From Pseudomonas mendocina (lineage in GTDB: Bacteria; Pseudomonadota; Gammaproteobacteria; Pseudomonadales; Pseudomonadaceae), in contig NZ_CP027657.1 of NCBI RefSeq assembly GCF_003008615.1, positions 2,604,001-2,668,000 on the forward strand: 64,000 nucleotides of DNA, given 5' to 3'. The notes under the pieces were generated by a model. That model saw only the letters and a program-made list of their open reading frames with translations, did not search any database and had not been told where the DNA came from. Below, in pieces: positions 43,972 to 53,449 of this stretch. The position numbers and the translations under genes were made by a program. Every line of letters starts with the position of its first letter. The first letter of the stretch is position 1.

Positions 43972-46900
43972 TCATGAGGCTGGCTCGCTGTCGCGCGGCA
44001 GCTCGAACCAGAAGGTCGCGCCCTGGCCCGGCACCGAGTCGAAGCCGATACGTCCGCCCATGCGTTCGATGATTTCCTTGCAGATCGCCAGGCCCAGGCC
44101 GGTGCCGCCTTTGCGCCGGGTATCGCCGGAGTCGGCCTGGGAGAACTTGGCGAAGATGCGTGAATGAAACGCCGCCGGAATCCCCGGCCCCTGGTCGCTG
44201 ACGCTGGTGCGCAGGTATTGCCCCGCATTGCCCAGGCGCACTTCGACCGTACTGCCGGCCGGGGCGAACTTGGCGGCATTGGACAGCAGGTTGGCCAGCA
44301 CCTGGGCCAGGCGCTGGGCATCGACGCGCACGGGCGCATCGTCCTCCACCTGCAGGTTCAGGCGCACCTGGTGTTGATCGGCGTAGGGCTGGTTATGCAG
44401 CACGGCCTGTTCCAGCAGCGGTTTTAGCGGCTGCGTCAGCAGGTCGAAGCGCATCTTGCCGGCCACCAGCTTTTCCATGTCCAGCAGGTCGTTGATCAGC
44501 TCGCTCAGGCGCTGGCTGTTGGCCTGGGCGATGCTCAGCATCTGGCGCATGGTCTGTGGGACTTCGCCGAGCGCGCCACCGTTGATCAGGCCGAGCGAGC
44601 CGGCGATGGCGGTCAGTGGCGTGCGCAGTTCGTGACTGACGGTGGAGACGAACTCGTTCTTCATCTGCTCGATACGCTTGCGCTCGGCGATGTCGCGGAT
44701 CACCGCGATGAAGCGCGCCTGGCCCTGGTGGCTGATCTGCGACACCGCCAGTTCCAGGGCGAAGCGCTCGCCATTGTGGCGCAAGCCTTCCAGCTCGCGC
44801 GGCTGGCCCAGGGCCCAGGTGCGTGGTGAGCCGTGATCTGCTGAGGGTGGTATCAAGCGGGCGATGTTCTGGCCGGCGATATCAGCCTGGCGATAGCCGA
44901 ATATGCGCTCGGCGGCGTGGTTGAAGGTTTCGATCTGGCCGCTTTCATCCAGTGTGACGATGGCGTCGATGACGTTGTCGAGCAGGGTGCTCAGGTAGTG
45001 CTCGCGCTCGCGTATCGCCCGTTCGGCGGCGACCCGGTCGCTGAAGTCCTGGATCTGTGCGACCAGATGCACCGGGCGGCCTTCGCCATCACGTACCACG
45101 GCGGTGCTGAGCAGCACCCAGAGCACCTGGCCGTGCTTGTCCAGGTAGCGTTTCTCCATCTGGTAGGCGCTGATTCGCCCGGCCAGCAGGTCGTCGACAT
45201 TGCGCAGGTCGGCGTCGAGGTCGTCGGGGTGGGTGATGCGCTGGAAGTCGAGGGCCAGCAGTTCTTCCCGGCTGTAACCGAGCATGCGGCAAAGCTCGTC
45301 GTTGACCTCCAGCCAGCGCCCGTCGATGGCCACCAGTGCCATGCCTTGTGGCGCCGTGGCGAAGGCGCTGCTGAACAGTTGCTGGCTCAGGCGCAGTTCG
45401 TCTTCCATGACCTTGCGCTCGCTGATGTCCCAGATGAAGCCATCGATCCACACCAGGCGGCCCTGCGAGTCGTACTCGCCGCGGCCTTTCTCGCGCACCC
45501 AGACGCTGTGTCCATCGGCATGGCGTAGGCGGTAGGTCAGCTCGAGCACTTCGTGTCGGGCGATACTGTCGTTGGCCCGGTAGGTGATGGGCAGGTCGTC
45601 CGGGTGCACGATGCTGGAGAAGCTGCGCACGCGGTTGTCGATGAAGTCCGTGGGTGGGTAACCGGTGAGGCTGAGAATTTCGTCGCTGATGTAACGCATG
45701 CTCCAACTGCTGTCGTTGGAACAGCGATAGACCACGCCAGGCAGGTTGGCGACCAGGCCGCGAAAACGGCTCTCGCTCTGCTGCAATGCACGCGTGGCCT
45801 GCTGCAGGGCGCTGATGTCGCTGGCGATGCCGAGAAAACCGGTAATCTGGCCGCTGGTGTCGAAGATGGCGTTGGTGGTGAGGTTGACCCGGCGCTGGCT
45901 GCCGTCCTTGTGCAGGTAAGTCCACTGGCGGGTTTCCGGTTCGCCGCCACGGATATTGTGGTTGAACACCTCGACACCTTCGACCGGCCGCCCGGCGAGA
46001 CGGCTGAGTTCGCTGGCGCGCGCTTCGACCTCGCTGGGCAAGTGGAAGCAGACAGGCGTTCGCAGGCCCACGACTTCCTCGCTGCGATAACCCAGCAAGC
46101 GTTCTGCGCCGGAGTTGAAGAGGGTGATCAACCCCTCCGGGTCAGTGGCGACGATCGATACGCCGACGGCCGAGTCCAGCAATGTCTGCAGGAAGGCGCG
46201 TGCTTCGATCACGGCGTCCTCGCGCCTACGTGCCTCGCTGATATCGGTATGGGTGCCATACATCAACAACGGACGACCCAGCTCGTCACGGCTGGAAAGG
46301 CGCCCGCGCACCTGTATCCACAGCCAGCGACCGTCGCGGTGGCGCATGCGGATCTGGCTGTCGTAGGACGCCACTTCGCCGGCGAAATGCCGACGCAGCA
46401 GCTGTTCGCTGGGCAGGCGATCATCGGGGTGGCAGAAGTGCTTCCAGGTCTCCACGGTGGTGGGTTGCAACTCGTCGAGTCGGTAGCCGAGCATCTGTGC
46501 CCAGCGCTCGTTGAATACCGTCGCGCCACTCTGCACGTTCCACTCCCAGGTGCCGACGTCGGTGCCTTCGATGATGCTGGCCAGGCGTTCTAGCAGGGTC
46601 TGGCGTGCCTGTTCCTGTTGATCGCGCTCAAGGATGGCACCGACCCAGCGGGCGAACAGGCGGAGGAATTCGCGCTCGTTTTCATCGAACGGGCGCTCGC
46701 GCATCTGCTGGTCGCAAAAGGCCAGGGTGCCGACGCGTCGACCGCCGATCCAGATGGCGATGCCGATATAGCTTTCCAGGGCGAAGCGCTGGTAGCAGGG
46801 GTGTTCGCGATAAGGCGAGGTGGCCATTCGTTCGATGCTCAGGACATCGTCCTGTACGAAGGCCAGGCTGCAATAGGTCTCGCCCAGGTTGAACAGTTGA

Positions 46901-48123
46901 CCGTCCTGCAGTTCACCGTTGGGCGATACCTGTACCAGTACGCGATAGCTGTCGCCATCGATCAGGCCGATCACACCGAGCGGTAGCTCGAAATAATCCG
47001 CGCCCATGCGCAATGCTTCGCGTAATTGCTCCCTGCTGCTCAGGTTCGGCAAGGCCGCGATTTCATTGAGCGCGTGCAAGGCGCTCTGCTGGCGCTGCAT
47101 CAGCCGTTGGGTGCTGCGTCGGGTGGCGCGTAACAGAATCAGCAGCAGGGTTTCGGCACCGCACCAGGCCAGCAGCCATTTGCCCACCAGCCAGCGTTTG
47201 TCGTGCACATGCACGGCATACAGCTCGCTGACGTCGCGCCAGGTCAGTGCCGTTGCCGCAGGGCGCGAGTCGGTATGTGCCAGTACCAACTGGCTCAACA
47301 GGTAATGGCGGCCGTCATCTTCCAGCAGGCTCGGGGTGCTGCCCTGCTCAGGCTGGGGCAGTTCGCCAGCGGCCAGCCAGCGTTGCGCTTGCGGGCGGGA
47401 CTGACTTATCAGGCGCCAGCTGTGATCCGAGGCGGTATCTTTGCCGTCCTGAGGCGTGTTCACCAGCACGGCGATACCGCTGCCGAGATCCTGGTCGAGC
47501 TGTGGCAGGTCATCGAGCACGTTCATGGTCACGCCGATGGCGCCGACCGACCACAGGCCGGATTGGCCGTCGACCTGCAAGGGGGCGATGGCGTGCATGT
47601 CGACGCCGTCGTGATCCTGGGTCAACCCTGCTCGGCTGCGGTTGCTACGCAGGGTTTCCATGACCAGGGTACTCATGGCGCTTGGCGTATCGGCGAAATG
47701 CTGGGGCTGGTGGACACGCAACAACACCCGTGCATCGCCCGCCAGATGCACGTAAAGACGAAAGGGGCGATGCGCCTGCAGGTTGCGCCAGCGTGGGGCC
47801 AGGCGCGTATAGAGCTGATTGCGGATGCTGGCCAGAGCGCTTGTGTCACCTGCCGGCAGAGCATGGGCCTGGCGCACCAACTCTGCTACCCAGGCATCGG
47901 CGGCGATAGCTTCCGCGAGCAGTTGAGCACGCTCGCGCAGGCCATGCTGGAAGCTTTGCAAGGCCAGGCGCTGGGCCTCCGCCTGTCTGTTCATTTGAAG
48001 CTGCCAGAGCGCTTCACGTTCATGCAGTGCTTGGCGGCCGAGCAGGGCGAAGAAGATCGCCAGACACAGACTGCCGCCGATCACGATCCAGCGGATTGGG
48101 ATCGGCCGGGGCGAGCTGTTCAC
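43972..48123 (-). CDS. Large sensor histidine kinase: Cache-GAF-multiple PAS-HisKA-HATPase
   Basis: 1383 residues, GTG start. Two membrane helices (about 11-30 and 312-335) enclose a roughly 280-residue periplasmic domain that looks like a double Cache sensor (F-R-L-Y-V-H, then V-L-L-R-V-H-Q-P). Inside the cell follow a GAF domain (about 360-505) and five PAS domains (start points near 520, 650, 785, 905 and 1030 by their L-G-Y/F-G-Y motifs), the phosphorylation helix with His1164 in S-H-E-L-R-T-P-L, and an intact ATPase domain (D-Q-G-P-G-I-P, G-T-G-L-G-L-A-I). No receiver is attached; the separate receiver at 43507 is the presumed partner. The start overlaps the possible small ORF upstream as GTGA. 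Confidence 0.92.
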   Translation of the reverse strand: MNSSPRPIPIRWIVIGGSLCLAIFFALLGRQALHEREALWQLQMNRQAEAQRLALQSFQHGLRERAQLLAEAIAADAWVAELVRQAHALPAGDTSALASIRNQLYTRLAPRWRNLQAHRPFRLYVHLAGDARVLLRVHQPQHFADTPSAMSTLVMETLRSNRSRAGLTQDHDGVDMHAIAPLQVDGQSGLWSVGAIGVTMNVLDDLPQLDQDLGSGIAVLVNTPQDGKDTASDHSWRLISQSRPQAQRWLAAGELPQPEQGSTPSLLEDDGRHYLLSQLVLAHTDSRPAATALTWRDVSELYAVHVHDKRWLVGKWLLAWCGAETLLLILLRATRRSTQRLMQRQQSALHALNEIAALPNLSSREQLREALRMGADYFELPLGVIGLIDGDSYRVLVQVSPNGELQDGQLFNLGETYCSLAFVQDDVLSIERMATSPYREHPCYQRFALESYIGIAIWIGGRRVGTLAFCDQQMRERPFDENEREFLRLFARWVGAILERDQQEQARQTLLERLASIIEGTDVGTWEWNVQSGATVFNERWAQMLGYRLDELQPTTVETWKHFCHPDDRLPSEQLLRRHFAGEVASYDSQIRMRHRDGRWLWIQVRGRLSSRDELGRPLLMYGTHTDISEARRREDAVIEARAFLQTLLDSAVGVSIVATDPEGLITLFNSGAERLLGYRSEEVVGLRTPVCFHLPSEVEARASELSRLAGRPVEGVEVFNHNIRGGEPETRQWTYLHKDGSQRRVNLTTNAIFDTSGQITGFLGIASDISALQQATRALQQSESRFRGLVANLPGVVYRCSNDSSWSMRYISDEILSLTGYPPTDFIDNRVRSFSSIVHPDDLPITYRANDSIARHEVLELTYRLRHADGHSVWVREKGRGEYDSQGRLVWIDGFIWDISERKVMEDELRLSQQLFSSAFATAPQGMALVAIDGRWLEVNDELCRMLGYSREELLALDFQRITHPDDLDADLRNVDDLLAGRISAYQMEKRYLDKHGQVLWVLLSTAVVRDGEGRPVHLVAQIQDFSDRVAAERAIREREHYLSTLLDNVIDAIVTLDESGQIETFNHAAERIFGYRQADIAGQNIARLIPPSADHGSPRTWALGQPRELEGLRHNGERFALELAVSQISHQGQARFIAVIRDIAERKRIEQMKNEFVSTVSHELRTPLTAIAGSLGLINGGALGEVPQTMRQMLSIAQANSQRLSELINDLLDMEKLVAGKMRFDLLTQPLKPLLEQAVLHNQPYADQHQVRLNLQVEDDAPVRVDAQRLAQVLANLLSNAAKFAPAGSTVEVRLGNAGQYLRTSVSDQGPGIPAAFHSRIFAKFSQADSGDTRRKGGTGLGLAICKEIIERMGGRIGFDSVPGQGATFWFELPRDSEPAS

Positions 48124-48272
48124 TGCGACCGCGCTCCGGCCATTTTGGCGATACGACGCAGGCGCTCCGACTCTTGAGCCTCGGCTCTGGCCAACGGCTC
48201 ATGGCGGGTAATACCGGATGACAGGGCGGAGCAGGCGCCGATGGGGTCGCGTAGCGAGGTTGGCGCGTGCAT
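48120..48272 (-). CDS. Possible 50-residue ORF between GGDEF-EAL and kinase genes
   Basis: ATG at 48270-48272, TGA at 48120-48122. The start lies two bases after the stop of the GGDEF-EAL gene with a gagggg sequence six bases upstream, and the end overlaps the kinase start as GTGA; such tight packing is what a real operon gene looks like. The product is polar and Arg/Ala-rich with a helical C-terminal half (A-R-A-E-A-Q-E-S-E-R-L-R-R-I-A-K) and no membrane helix. I recognise no family. It might serve only to couple translation. Confidence 0.4.
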   Translation of the reverse strand: MHAPTSLRDPIGACSALSSGITRHEPLARAEAQESERLRRIAKMAGARSQ

Positions 48273-48274
48273 GT

Positions 48275-50572
48275 TCAGCCCCTCGTGCTGTCCTGGCTGT
48301 CCTGTGCCTTGCCCGCGCTGCTGGCCGATGCAGCGCCAGATACCGGCTGCGGGCGGCCGAAGTGGTAGCCCTGGCCGTAGTCGCAGCCTAGTTCGCGGAG
48401 GAAATCAGCCTGCTCGAGTTGTTCGATGCCCTCGGCGAGTATCTTCAGATCCAGGCTGTGGCCCAGCGCGATCACGGCGCGGGCGATGGCGGCGTCTTCG
48501 GGATCATTGGGCAGGCCACGGACGAAGCTCTGATCGAGTTTCAGCTTATCCACCGGCAGGCGTTTCAAGCGGGCCAGCGAGCTGTAGCCGGTGCCGAAGT
48601 CATCGATGGCCAGGCGTACGCCCAGGGCACGCAGACGGGTCAGCAGCAACTGGGCGGCGGCCGGATCTTCCATCACAGCGCTTTCGGTGACCTCCAGCTC
48701 CAGTTGGGAGGGGTTCAGACCCGTGTCGGCCAGCACCTGGGCCACTTTCAGATCGAGTTCGCCGCGGCTGAACAGGCGGCTGGAAATGTTCACCGCGACG
48801 AATCGCGGTGAACCGCCCTGGGCATTCCAGCGCACCATCTGGCGGCACGCCTGCTCCAGCACCCAGCTGTCGATGGCGCCGATCATGCCGTTGTCTTCGG
48901 CGATGGGGATGAACTCGGCCGGAGGCACCAGGCCGCGCTGCGGATGCTGCCAGCGTACCAATGCCTCCATTCCCACCTGACTGCCATCTTGCAGATCGTG
49001 CAGTGGCTGGTAGTAAACCCGCAGTTCGTCGTTGTCGAGGGCATGGCGCAGACTGCTGGCCAGTTCCACACGTTGCCTGGCGTAGTCGGTCAGCTCCTGG
49101 ACGTAGAAGGCATAACCTTCACGGCCGCTGCTCTTGGCCTTGAACAGTGCCGAGTCGGCATTGCGCAGTACCTGCTCTACGCTATCGGCGTCCCCGGGGA
49201 ACAGGCTGATGCCGATACTGGCACCGATATACAGCTCGTGCCCATCCAGGCGAAAGGGTGACTCCAGGCAGCGCAGCAGACGCTGCGCCAGTTCGGCCGC
49301 TTGCGGGGCTTCGGCGCAGTTCTCGCACAGCAGGCCGAATTCGTCACCACCCAGGCGCGCGAGGGTGCTGCCGCTGGGCAGATCCTGCTGCAGGCGCTCG
49401 CCCACCCCCTTGAGCAGAAGATCGCCGACGTTATGGCCGAGGCTCTCGTTGATGTGCTTGAAGTGGTCGAGGTCGATCAGCAGCACCGCGCCGCGCAGCT
49501 GTTCGCCCGAGCTGCGCTCCAGGGCATGCGCGATCCGCTCGGTGAACAGCAGGCGGTTGGGCAGGTTGCTCAGCGGGTCGTGGTGAGCCAGGTAGTCCAG
49601 CTCGCGTTGCGAGCGCTTGAGGGCAGTGATATCGGAAAACACCGCGACGTAATGACTGACGCGTCCTTGTTCGTCGTGGATGACGCGGATGCACTGCCAC
49701 TGCGGGTAGATCTCCCCGCTCTTGCGTCGGTTCCATACCTCGCCGCTCCAGGCTCCGCGGTTCTGCAGGGCGTGCCACAGACTTTGATAGAAGGCCGTAT
49801 CGTGACGGCCGGACTTGAGCAGGTTGGGGTGCTGGCCAAGGATTTCATCGGTGCTGTAGCCGGTGATACGGCTGAACGCCGGGTTGACGTGGACGATGCG
49901 CTGCTGCGGATCGGTAACCAGCACGCCTTCCTGGGTCGCATCGAAAACCGCCGCAGCCTGGCGCAGGCTGTCATCGTTGGCGCGTTGTTGGGTGATGTCG
50001 CTGGCGATGCCGAGGAAGCGCTGCGGCTGGTTCATCTCGTCGCGCAGCAGGCGGCCGCGCGAGTGAATCCAGCGATAGCTGCCATCGGCGTGGCGCAGGC
50101 GGTAGATGTTCTCGTAGTGATCGGCGTCCGCTTCGGCGCCGAGTGCCTGCAAGGCGCGCTCACGATCATCCGGATGCAGGCGCTCGGCCCAGTCTTCACG
50201 GGTATTGCCCAGCGCCTGAGGCGTGAGGCCGAGCAGCGCGGCGTAGCCTTCGGAGAAGAACACCCGACGTTGCGATACATCCCAGTCCCACAGGCCGTCA
50301 TGGGTGGCGTCCAGCGCCAGGCGCAGGCGCTCCTCGTTGCCGGCCAGTTGCAGGCGGGCTCGACGGTACTGCTGGGCATGCCGACGCAGCACCAGATACA
50401 GCAGGGCGGCCGTGAGGGTGACGAAGACCAACCCTTTGAGTGATTGCAGGCGTTCCTGCTCAGCCACGGACAGACCGAGGGCCGCCAGCAGGTGGTCGCT
50501 GAGCAGAATCCACAGCCCGGCAAGCAGTAGGTAGCCCAGGGTCAGACGCAAGGCGGCGGTGTCGATACGCAT
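48275..50572 (-). CDS. Membrane PAS-PAS-GGDEF-EAL cyclic-di-GMP protein
   Basis: 765 residues. Two N-terminal membrane helices (about 10-30 and 43-62), two PAS domains with PAC segments (about 75-200 and 205-325, typical W-D-W-D and N-P-A-F-S-R-I-T-G-Y), a GGDEF domain with intact G-G-D-E-F at 408-412, and an EAL domain with E-A-L at 536-538 and later D-D-F-G-T-G-Y-S-S-L. Both catalytic motifs look intact, so it may make or break cyclic di-GMP; most such fusions act mainly as phosphodiesterases. First gene of the minus-strand signalling operon. In P. aeruginosa a similar protein lies beside desA, as here. Confidence 0.93.
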   Translation of the reverse strand: MRIDTAALRLTLGYLLLAGLWILLSDHLLAALGLSVAEQERLQSLKGLVFVTLTAALLYLVLRRHAQQYRRARLQLAGNEERLRLALDATHDGLWDWDVSQRRVFFSEGYAALLGLTPQALGNTREDWAERLHPDDRERALQALGAEADADHYENIYRLRHADGSYRWIHSRGRLLRDEMNQPQRFLGIASDITQQRANDDSLRQAAAVFDATQEGVLVTDPQQRIVHVNPAFSRITGYSTDEILGQHPNLLKSGRHDTAFYQSLWHALQNRGAWSGEVWNRRKSGEIYPQWQCIRVIHDEQGRVSHYVAVFSDITALKRSQRELDYLAHHDPLSNLPNRLLFTERIAHALERSSGEQLRGAVLLIDLDHFKHINESLGHNVGDLLLKGVGERLQQDLPSGSTLARLGGDEFGLLCENCAEAPQAAELAQRLLRCLESPFRLDGHELYIGASIGISLFPGDADSVEQVLRNADSALFKAKSSGREGYAFYVQELTDYARQRVELASSLRHALDNDELRVYYQPLHDLQDGSQVGMEALVRWQHPQRGLVPPAEFIPIAEDNGMIGAIDSWVLEQACRQMVRWNAQGGSPRFVAVNISSRLFSRGELDLKVAQVLADTGLNPSQLELEVTESAVMEDPAAAQLLLTRLRALGVRLAIDDFGTGYSSLARLKRLPVDKLKLDQSFVRGLPNDPEDAAIARAVIALGHSLDLKILAEGIEQLEQADFLRELGCDYGQGYHFGRPQPVSGAASASSAGKAQDSQDSTRG

Positions 50573-50740
50573 GGGCAGGCAATTACGCTCACTGTTATTG
50601 CTGGGCAGTATAGATGGGTCATGGCTGAAACATTCTTATCTAAAAGACCAACTGGTTTTCTGCTATGGGTCAGGGATAATGATTCAAGGTTCGTCCTTGT
50701 AGGACAAGCCGCGTTTTCCTTTCAAGAGGCAACAGCGTCC

Positions 50741-51931
50741 ATGTGGTACAACGGTTTACTCGACCTTTCGGTCTGGCAGCTGGTGGCTGCGACTTTGCTG
50801 ATGACGCACGTGACCATTGTAAGTGTCACCGTCTATCTGCACCGCTACTCCGCGCACCGTGCACTGGAACTGCACCCCGCGCTCAAGCATTTCTTCCGTT
50901 TCTGGCTGTGGTTGAGCACAGGCCAGAACACACGCGAGTGGACCGCGATTCACCGTAAACATCACGCCAAGTGCGAAACTGTCGACGATCCGCACAGCCC
51001 AGTCATCAAGGGCCTTGGTACTGTGTTGCGCAAAGGTGCCGAACTCTATCAGGAAGAGGCCAAGAACCAGGAAACCCTGCGTATCTATGGCAAGAATTGC
51101 CCGGACGACTGGATCGAGCGCAATGTCTACAGCCGCTTCCCCATCGGTGGTGTGACGCTGATGGCGGTGATCGACCTGTTGCTGTTTGGTGTGGCCGGCA
51201 TCACCGTATGGGCGATCCAGATGATGTGGATTCCGGTCTGGGCGGCAGGTGTGATCAATGGCCTGGGTCATGCCGTAGGCTACCGCAACTTCGAATGCCG
51301 CGATGCCGCCACCAACCTTGTGCCCTGGGGCATCCTGATTGGCGGTGAAGAACTGCACAACAACCATCACACCTATCCGAACTCGGCCAAGCTGTCGGTG
51401 AAGAAGTGGGAGTTCGACATGGGCTGGGCCTGGATCAAGCTGTTCAGCTTGCTGGGACTGGCCAAGGTACAGCGCGTTGCGCCTATCGCTCACCGTGTCG
51501 AAGGCAAGGGGCATCTGGACATGGACACCGCCATGGCCATCCTCAACAACCGTTTCCAGATCATGGCGCAGTACCGCAAGCTGGTCATCGCGCCGTTGGT
51601 CAAACAGGAAGTGGCCAAGGCTGACGCGTCCGTTCGTCACCTTTTTCATCGCGCCAAGCGCTTGCTGTCGCGCGAACCGAGCCTGCTGGAAGAGCAGCAT
51701 CACGCGCGCATCGCCGACATGCTGGCGCAGAGTCAGGCCCTGAAAGTGATCTACGAGAAGCGCCTGGCACTGCAGCAGATCTGGGTCAAGACCAGCAGCA
51801 ATGGGCATGACATGCTCGAAGCCATGAAGCAGTGGGTGCATGAGGCCGAGGCCAGCGGTATCCAATCGCTGCGCGAATTCGCCGAGCAACTCAAGACTTA
51901 CTCGCTACGTCCTGCCAACGCGACCGCCTGA
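50741..51931 (+). CDS. desA: DesA, acyl-lipid/fatty-acid desaturase
   Basis: 396 residues, integral membrane enzyme. Three histidine clusters bind the di-iron centre: H34-x4-H39 (H-R-Y-S-A-H), H71-x2-H74-H75 (H-R-K-H-H) and H206-x2-H209-H210 (H-N-N-H-H). The sequence strongly resembles the P. aeruginosa DesA phospholipid delta-9 desaturase, which introduces double bonds to keep membranes fluid. An in-frame start at 50621 would add 40 unlike residues; ATG 50741 matches the known N-terminus (M-W-Y). Divergent from the GGDEF-EAL gene; a terminator follows at 51951. Confidence 0.95.
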   Translation: MWYNGLLDLSVWQLVAATLLMTHVTIVSVTVYLHRYSAHRALELHPALKHFFRFWLWLSTGQNTREWTAIHRKHHAKCETVDDPHSPVIKGLGTVLRKGAELYQEEAKNQETLRIYGKNCPDDWIERNVYSRFPIGGVTLMAVIDLLLFGVAGITVWAIQMMWIPVWAAGVINGLGHAVGYRNFECRDAATNLVPWGILIGGEELHNNHHTYPNSAKLSVKKWEFDMGWAWIKLFSLLGLAKVQRVAPIAHRVEGKGHLDMDTAMAILNNRFQIMAQYRKLVIAPLVKQEVAKADASVRHLFHRAKRLLSREPSLLEEQHHARIADMLAQSQALKVIYEKRLALQQIWVKTSSNGHDMLEAMKQWVHEAEASGIQSLREFAEQLKTYSLRPANATA

Positions 51932-51950
51932 TCGCCTCACGCGATAACCG

Positions 51951-51979
51951 AAGGCCCGCCGAACTGGCGGGCCTTTCTA
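51951..51979 (+). terminator. Factor-independent terminator after desA
   Basis: A perfect ten-base-pair stem, aaggcccgcc (51951-51960) with ggcgggcctt (51966-51975), loop gaact, followed by tctattt. It lies 20 bases after the desA stop. Confidence 0.88.
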
Positions 51980-52031
51980 TTTGTCCAACGCCTCGCACTA
52001 TGCTCAATAGATATTGATTGCGAGGGATTGG

Positions 52032-53015
52032 ATGGCTGCTGTGATGGATGATCAAGGCAACGCTGTTTCCGAGTTGGAAGAACTGACCTTGGCCCTGCTG
52101 CACAGTCGAGCCGAGGTGGAGCGCCTGGGCGAGCGTGAGCAGTTGTTCAGCAGCCTGCTCGGCAGCGTCAACGCCGTGCTCTGGGCCTTCGACTGGCGCG
52201 AACAGCGAATGATCTACGTCAGCCCTGCCTACGAACGTATCTTCGGGCGCTCTGCTGCACTGCTCCTGGCCGATTATGGCGAGTGGCGCAACAGCATCTA
52301 CCCGGATGATGTCGATTACGCCGCCCAGAGTCTGGCCAAGGTGCTGGAGACCGGTGCGGTGGAGTCGCGGGAATACCGCATTATTCGGGCCGATGGCCAG
52401 TTGCGCTGGCTTAGCGACAAGTGCTTCGTCAGCCCGCGGCCTGGTGTGGATCAGGGCAGCGTAATCGTCGGTATCGCCGAAGACATCACCGAGAAGAAGC
52501 GCCTGGAAGGCGAGTTGCATCGCCTGGCCACCACCGATGTTCTGACTGAGAGCAGCAATCGTCGACATTTCTTCGAATGCGCCCGACGCGAGTTCGCCCA
52601 CGCTCGCCAGTTCGGTAGCCCGATGGCCTTCCTGCTGCTTGATCTGGACGATTTCAAGAAGATCAACGACCAGTACGGCCATCAGACCGGCGACCAGGTA
52701 TTGCAGCGCCTGGCTCACTGTGGTGCTACCACCTTGCGTCGCGGTGATCTGTTTGGCCGTATCGGCGGCGAGGAGTTCGCCGCGTTGTTCCCTGGCTGTG
52801 AGCCGGATGTCGCGCTGCAGGTGGCCGAGCGGCTGCAGCGCGAGGTACAGCGGCTCTCGTTCCAGCACGAGGGCACGAATTTCGGTATTACCGTCAGCCA
52901 GGGCCTGACCAGCTTGCTTGCGACCGACGCCACTCTCGACGCGCTCTATGCGCGCGCCGACGTGGCCATGTATGCGGCCAAGCGGCAGGGCAAGAATCAG
53001 ATCGTGGTTGGTTGA
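52032..53015 (+). CDS. PAS-GGDEF diguanylate cyclase
   Basis: 327 residues: a short N-terminal coiled helix, one PAS/PAC domain (about 35-160, W-A-F-D-W-R and V-G-I-A-E-D-I-T), then a GGDEF domain (about 165-325) with intact G-G-E-E-F at 245-249. There is no membrane segment, so it is cytoplasmic. ATG 52032 has gagg about 6 bases upstream and is preferred to the TTG at 52014. It adds a third cyclic-di-GMP enzyme within 11 kb, downstream of desA but behind its terminator. Confidence 0.9.
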   Translation: MAAVMDDQGNAVSELEELTLALLHSRAEVERLGEREQLFSSLLGSVNAVLWAFDWREQRMIYVSPAYERIFGRSAALLLADYGEWRNSIYPDDVDYAAQSLAKVLETGAVESREYRIIRADGQLRWLSDKCFVSPRPGVDQGSVIVGIAEDITEKKRLEGELHRLATTDVLTESSNRRHFFECARREFAHARQFGSPMAFLLLDLDDFKKINDQYGHQTGDQVLQRLAHCGATTLRRGDLFGRIGGEEFAALFPGCEPDVALQVAERLQREVQRLSFQHEGTNFGITVSQGLTSLLATDATLDALYARADVAMYAAKRQGKNQIVVG

Positions 53016-53449
53016 ATGGCGGTTTTTCGCCATTTGAGTGAGTTCGATAGGCAATAAGTTGCCTATCGAATGACTGTCATCAGGGTGTCACCGTGTTGAC
53101 TGGAAAGTGTAACTTCCCGTGGCTGCGGCTCTTGCCCATTACTGCTCCCGTTCTGGCACGCAAACTGCTCTAGCACTCGCTATTCAAAGCCGGCCAATGG
53201 ATGCTGGCGCACAATAACAACGATGCGAGTGCCGACTATGACCCGACCTGCCCGTCTCCTTCTGCCCCTCTGTCCGGGCCTCCTGTTGTTATCTCTTTTC
53301 TGATTTTCGTTCGCCTCTGGCGCGGCAACCTTCTGCCGTGAGGTCGTGCGCCTGGGCGTTCACCCCATTCGTCTCCGAGCCTGCCTCTTCGTGCCGAAGT
53401 CAGTGCTAGGAGTCGATGCGTCACCTTAAACACACTGGAGAGAAACATA
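53016..53449. other. 434-base intergenic region with a perfect 12-bp palindrome
   Basis: No credible gene. A perfect inverted repeat, ttcgataggcaa (53043-53054) and ttgcctatcgaa (53059-53070), with a taag loop, begins 28 bases after the diguanylate cyclase stop; it lacks a T-run, so it could be an RNA-stabilising hairpin or a protein-binding palindrome. The rest should hold the porin promoter. The porin ribosome-binding sequence (ggagaga) precedes 53450. Confidence 0.6.

Noticed and set aside
50621..50740. 40-residue N-terminal extension of DesA
   Set aside because: The extension is unlike the family and the following ATG gives the usual M-W-Y start of Pseudomonas DesA proteins.
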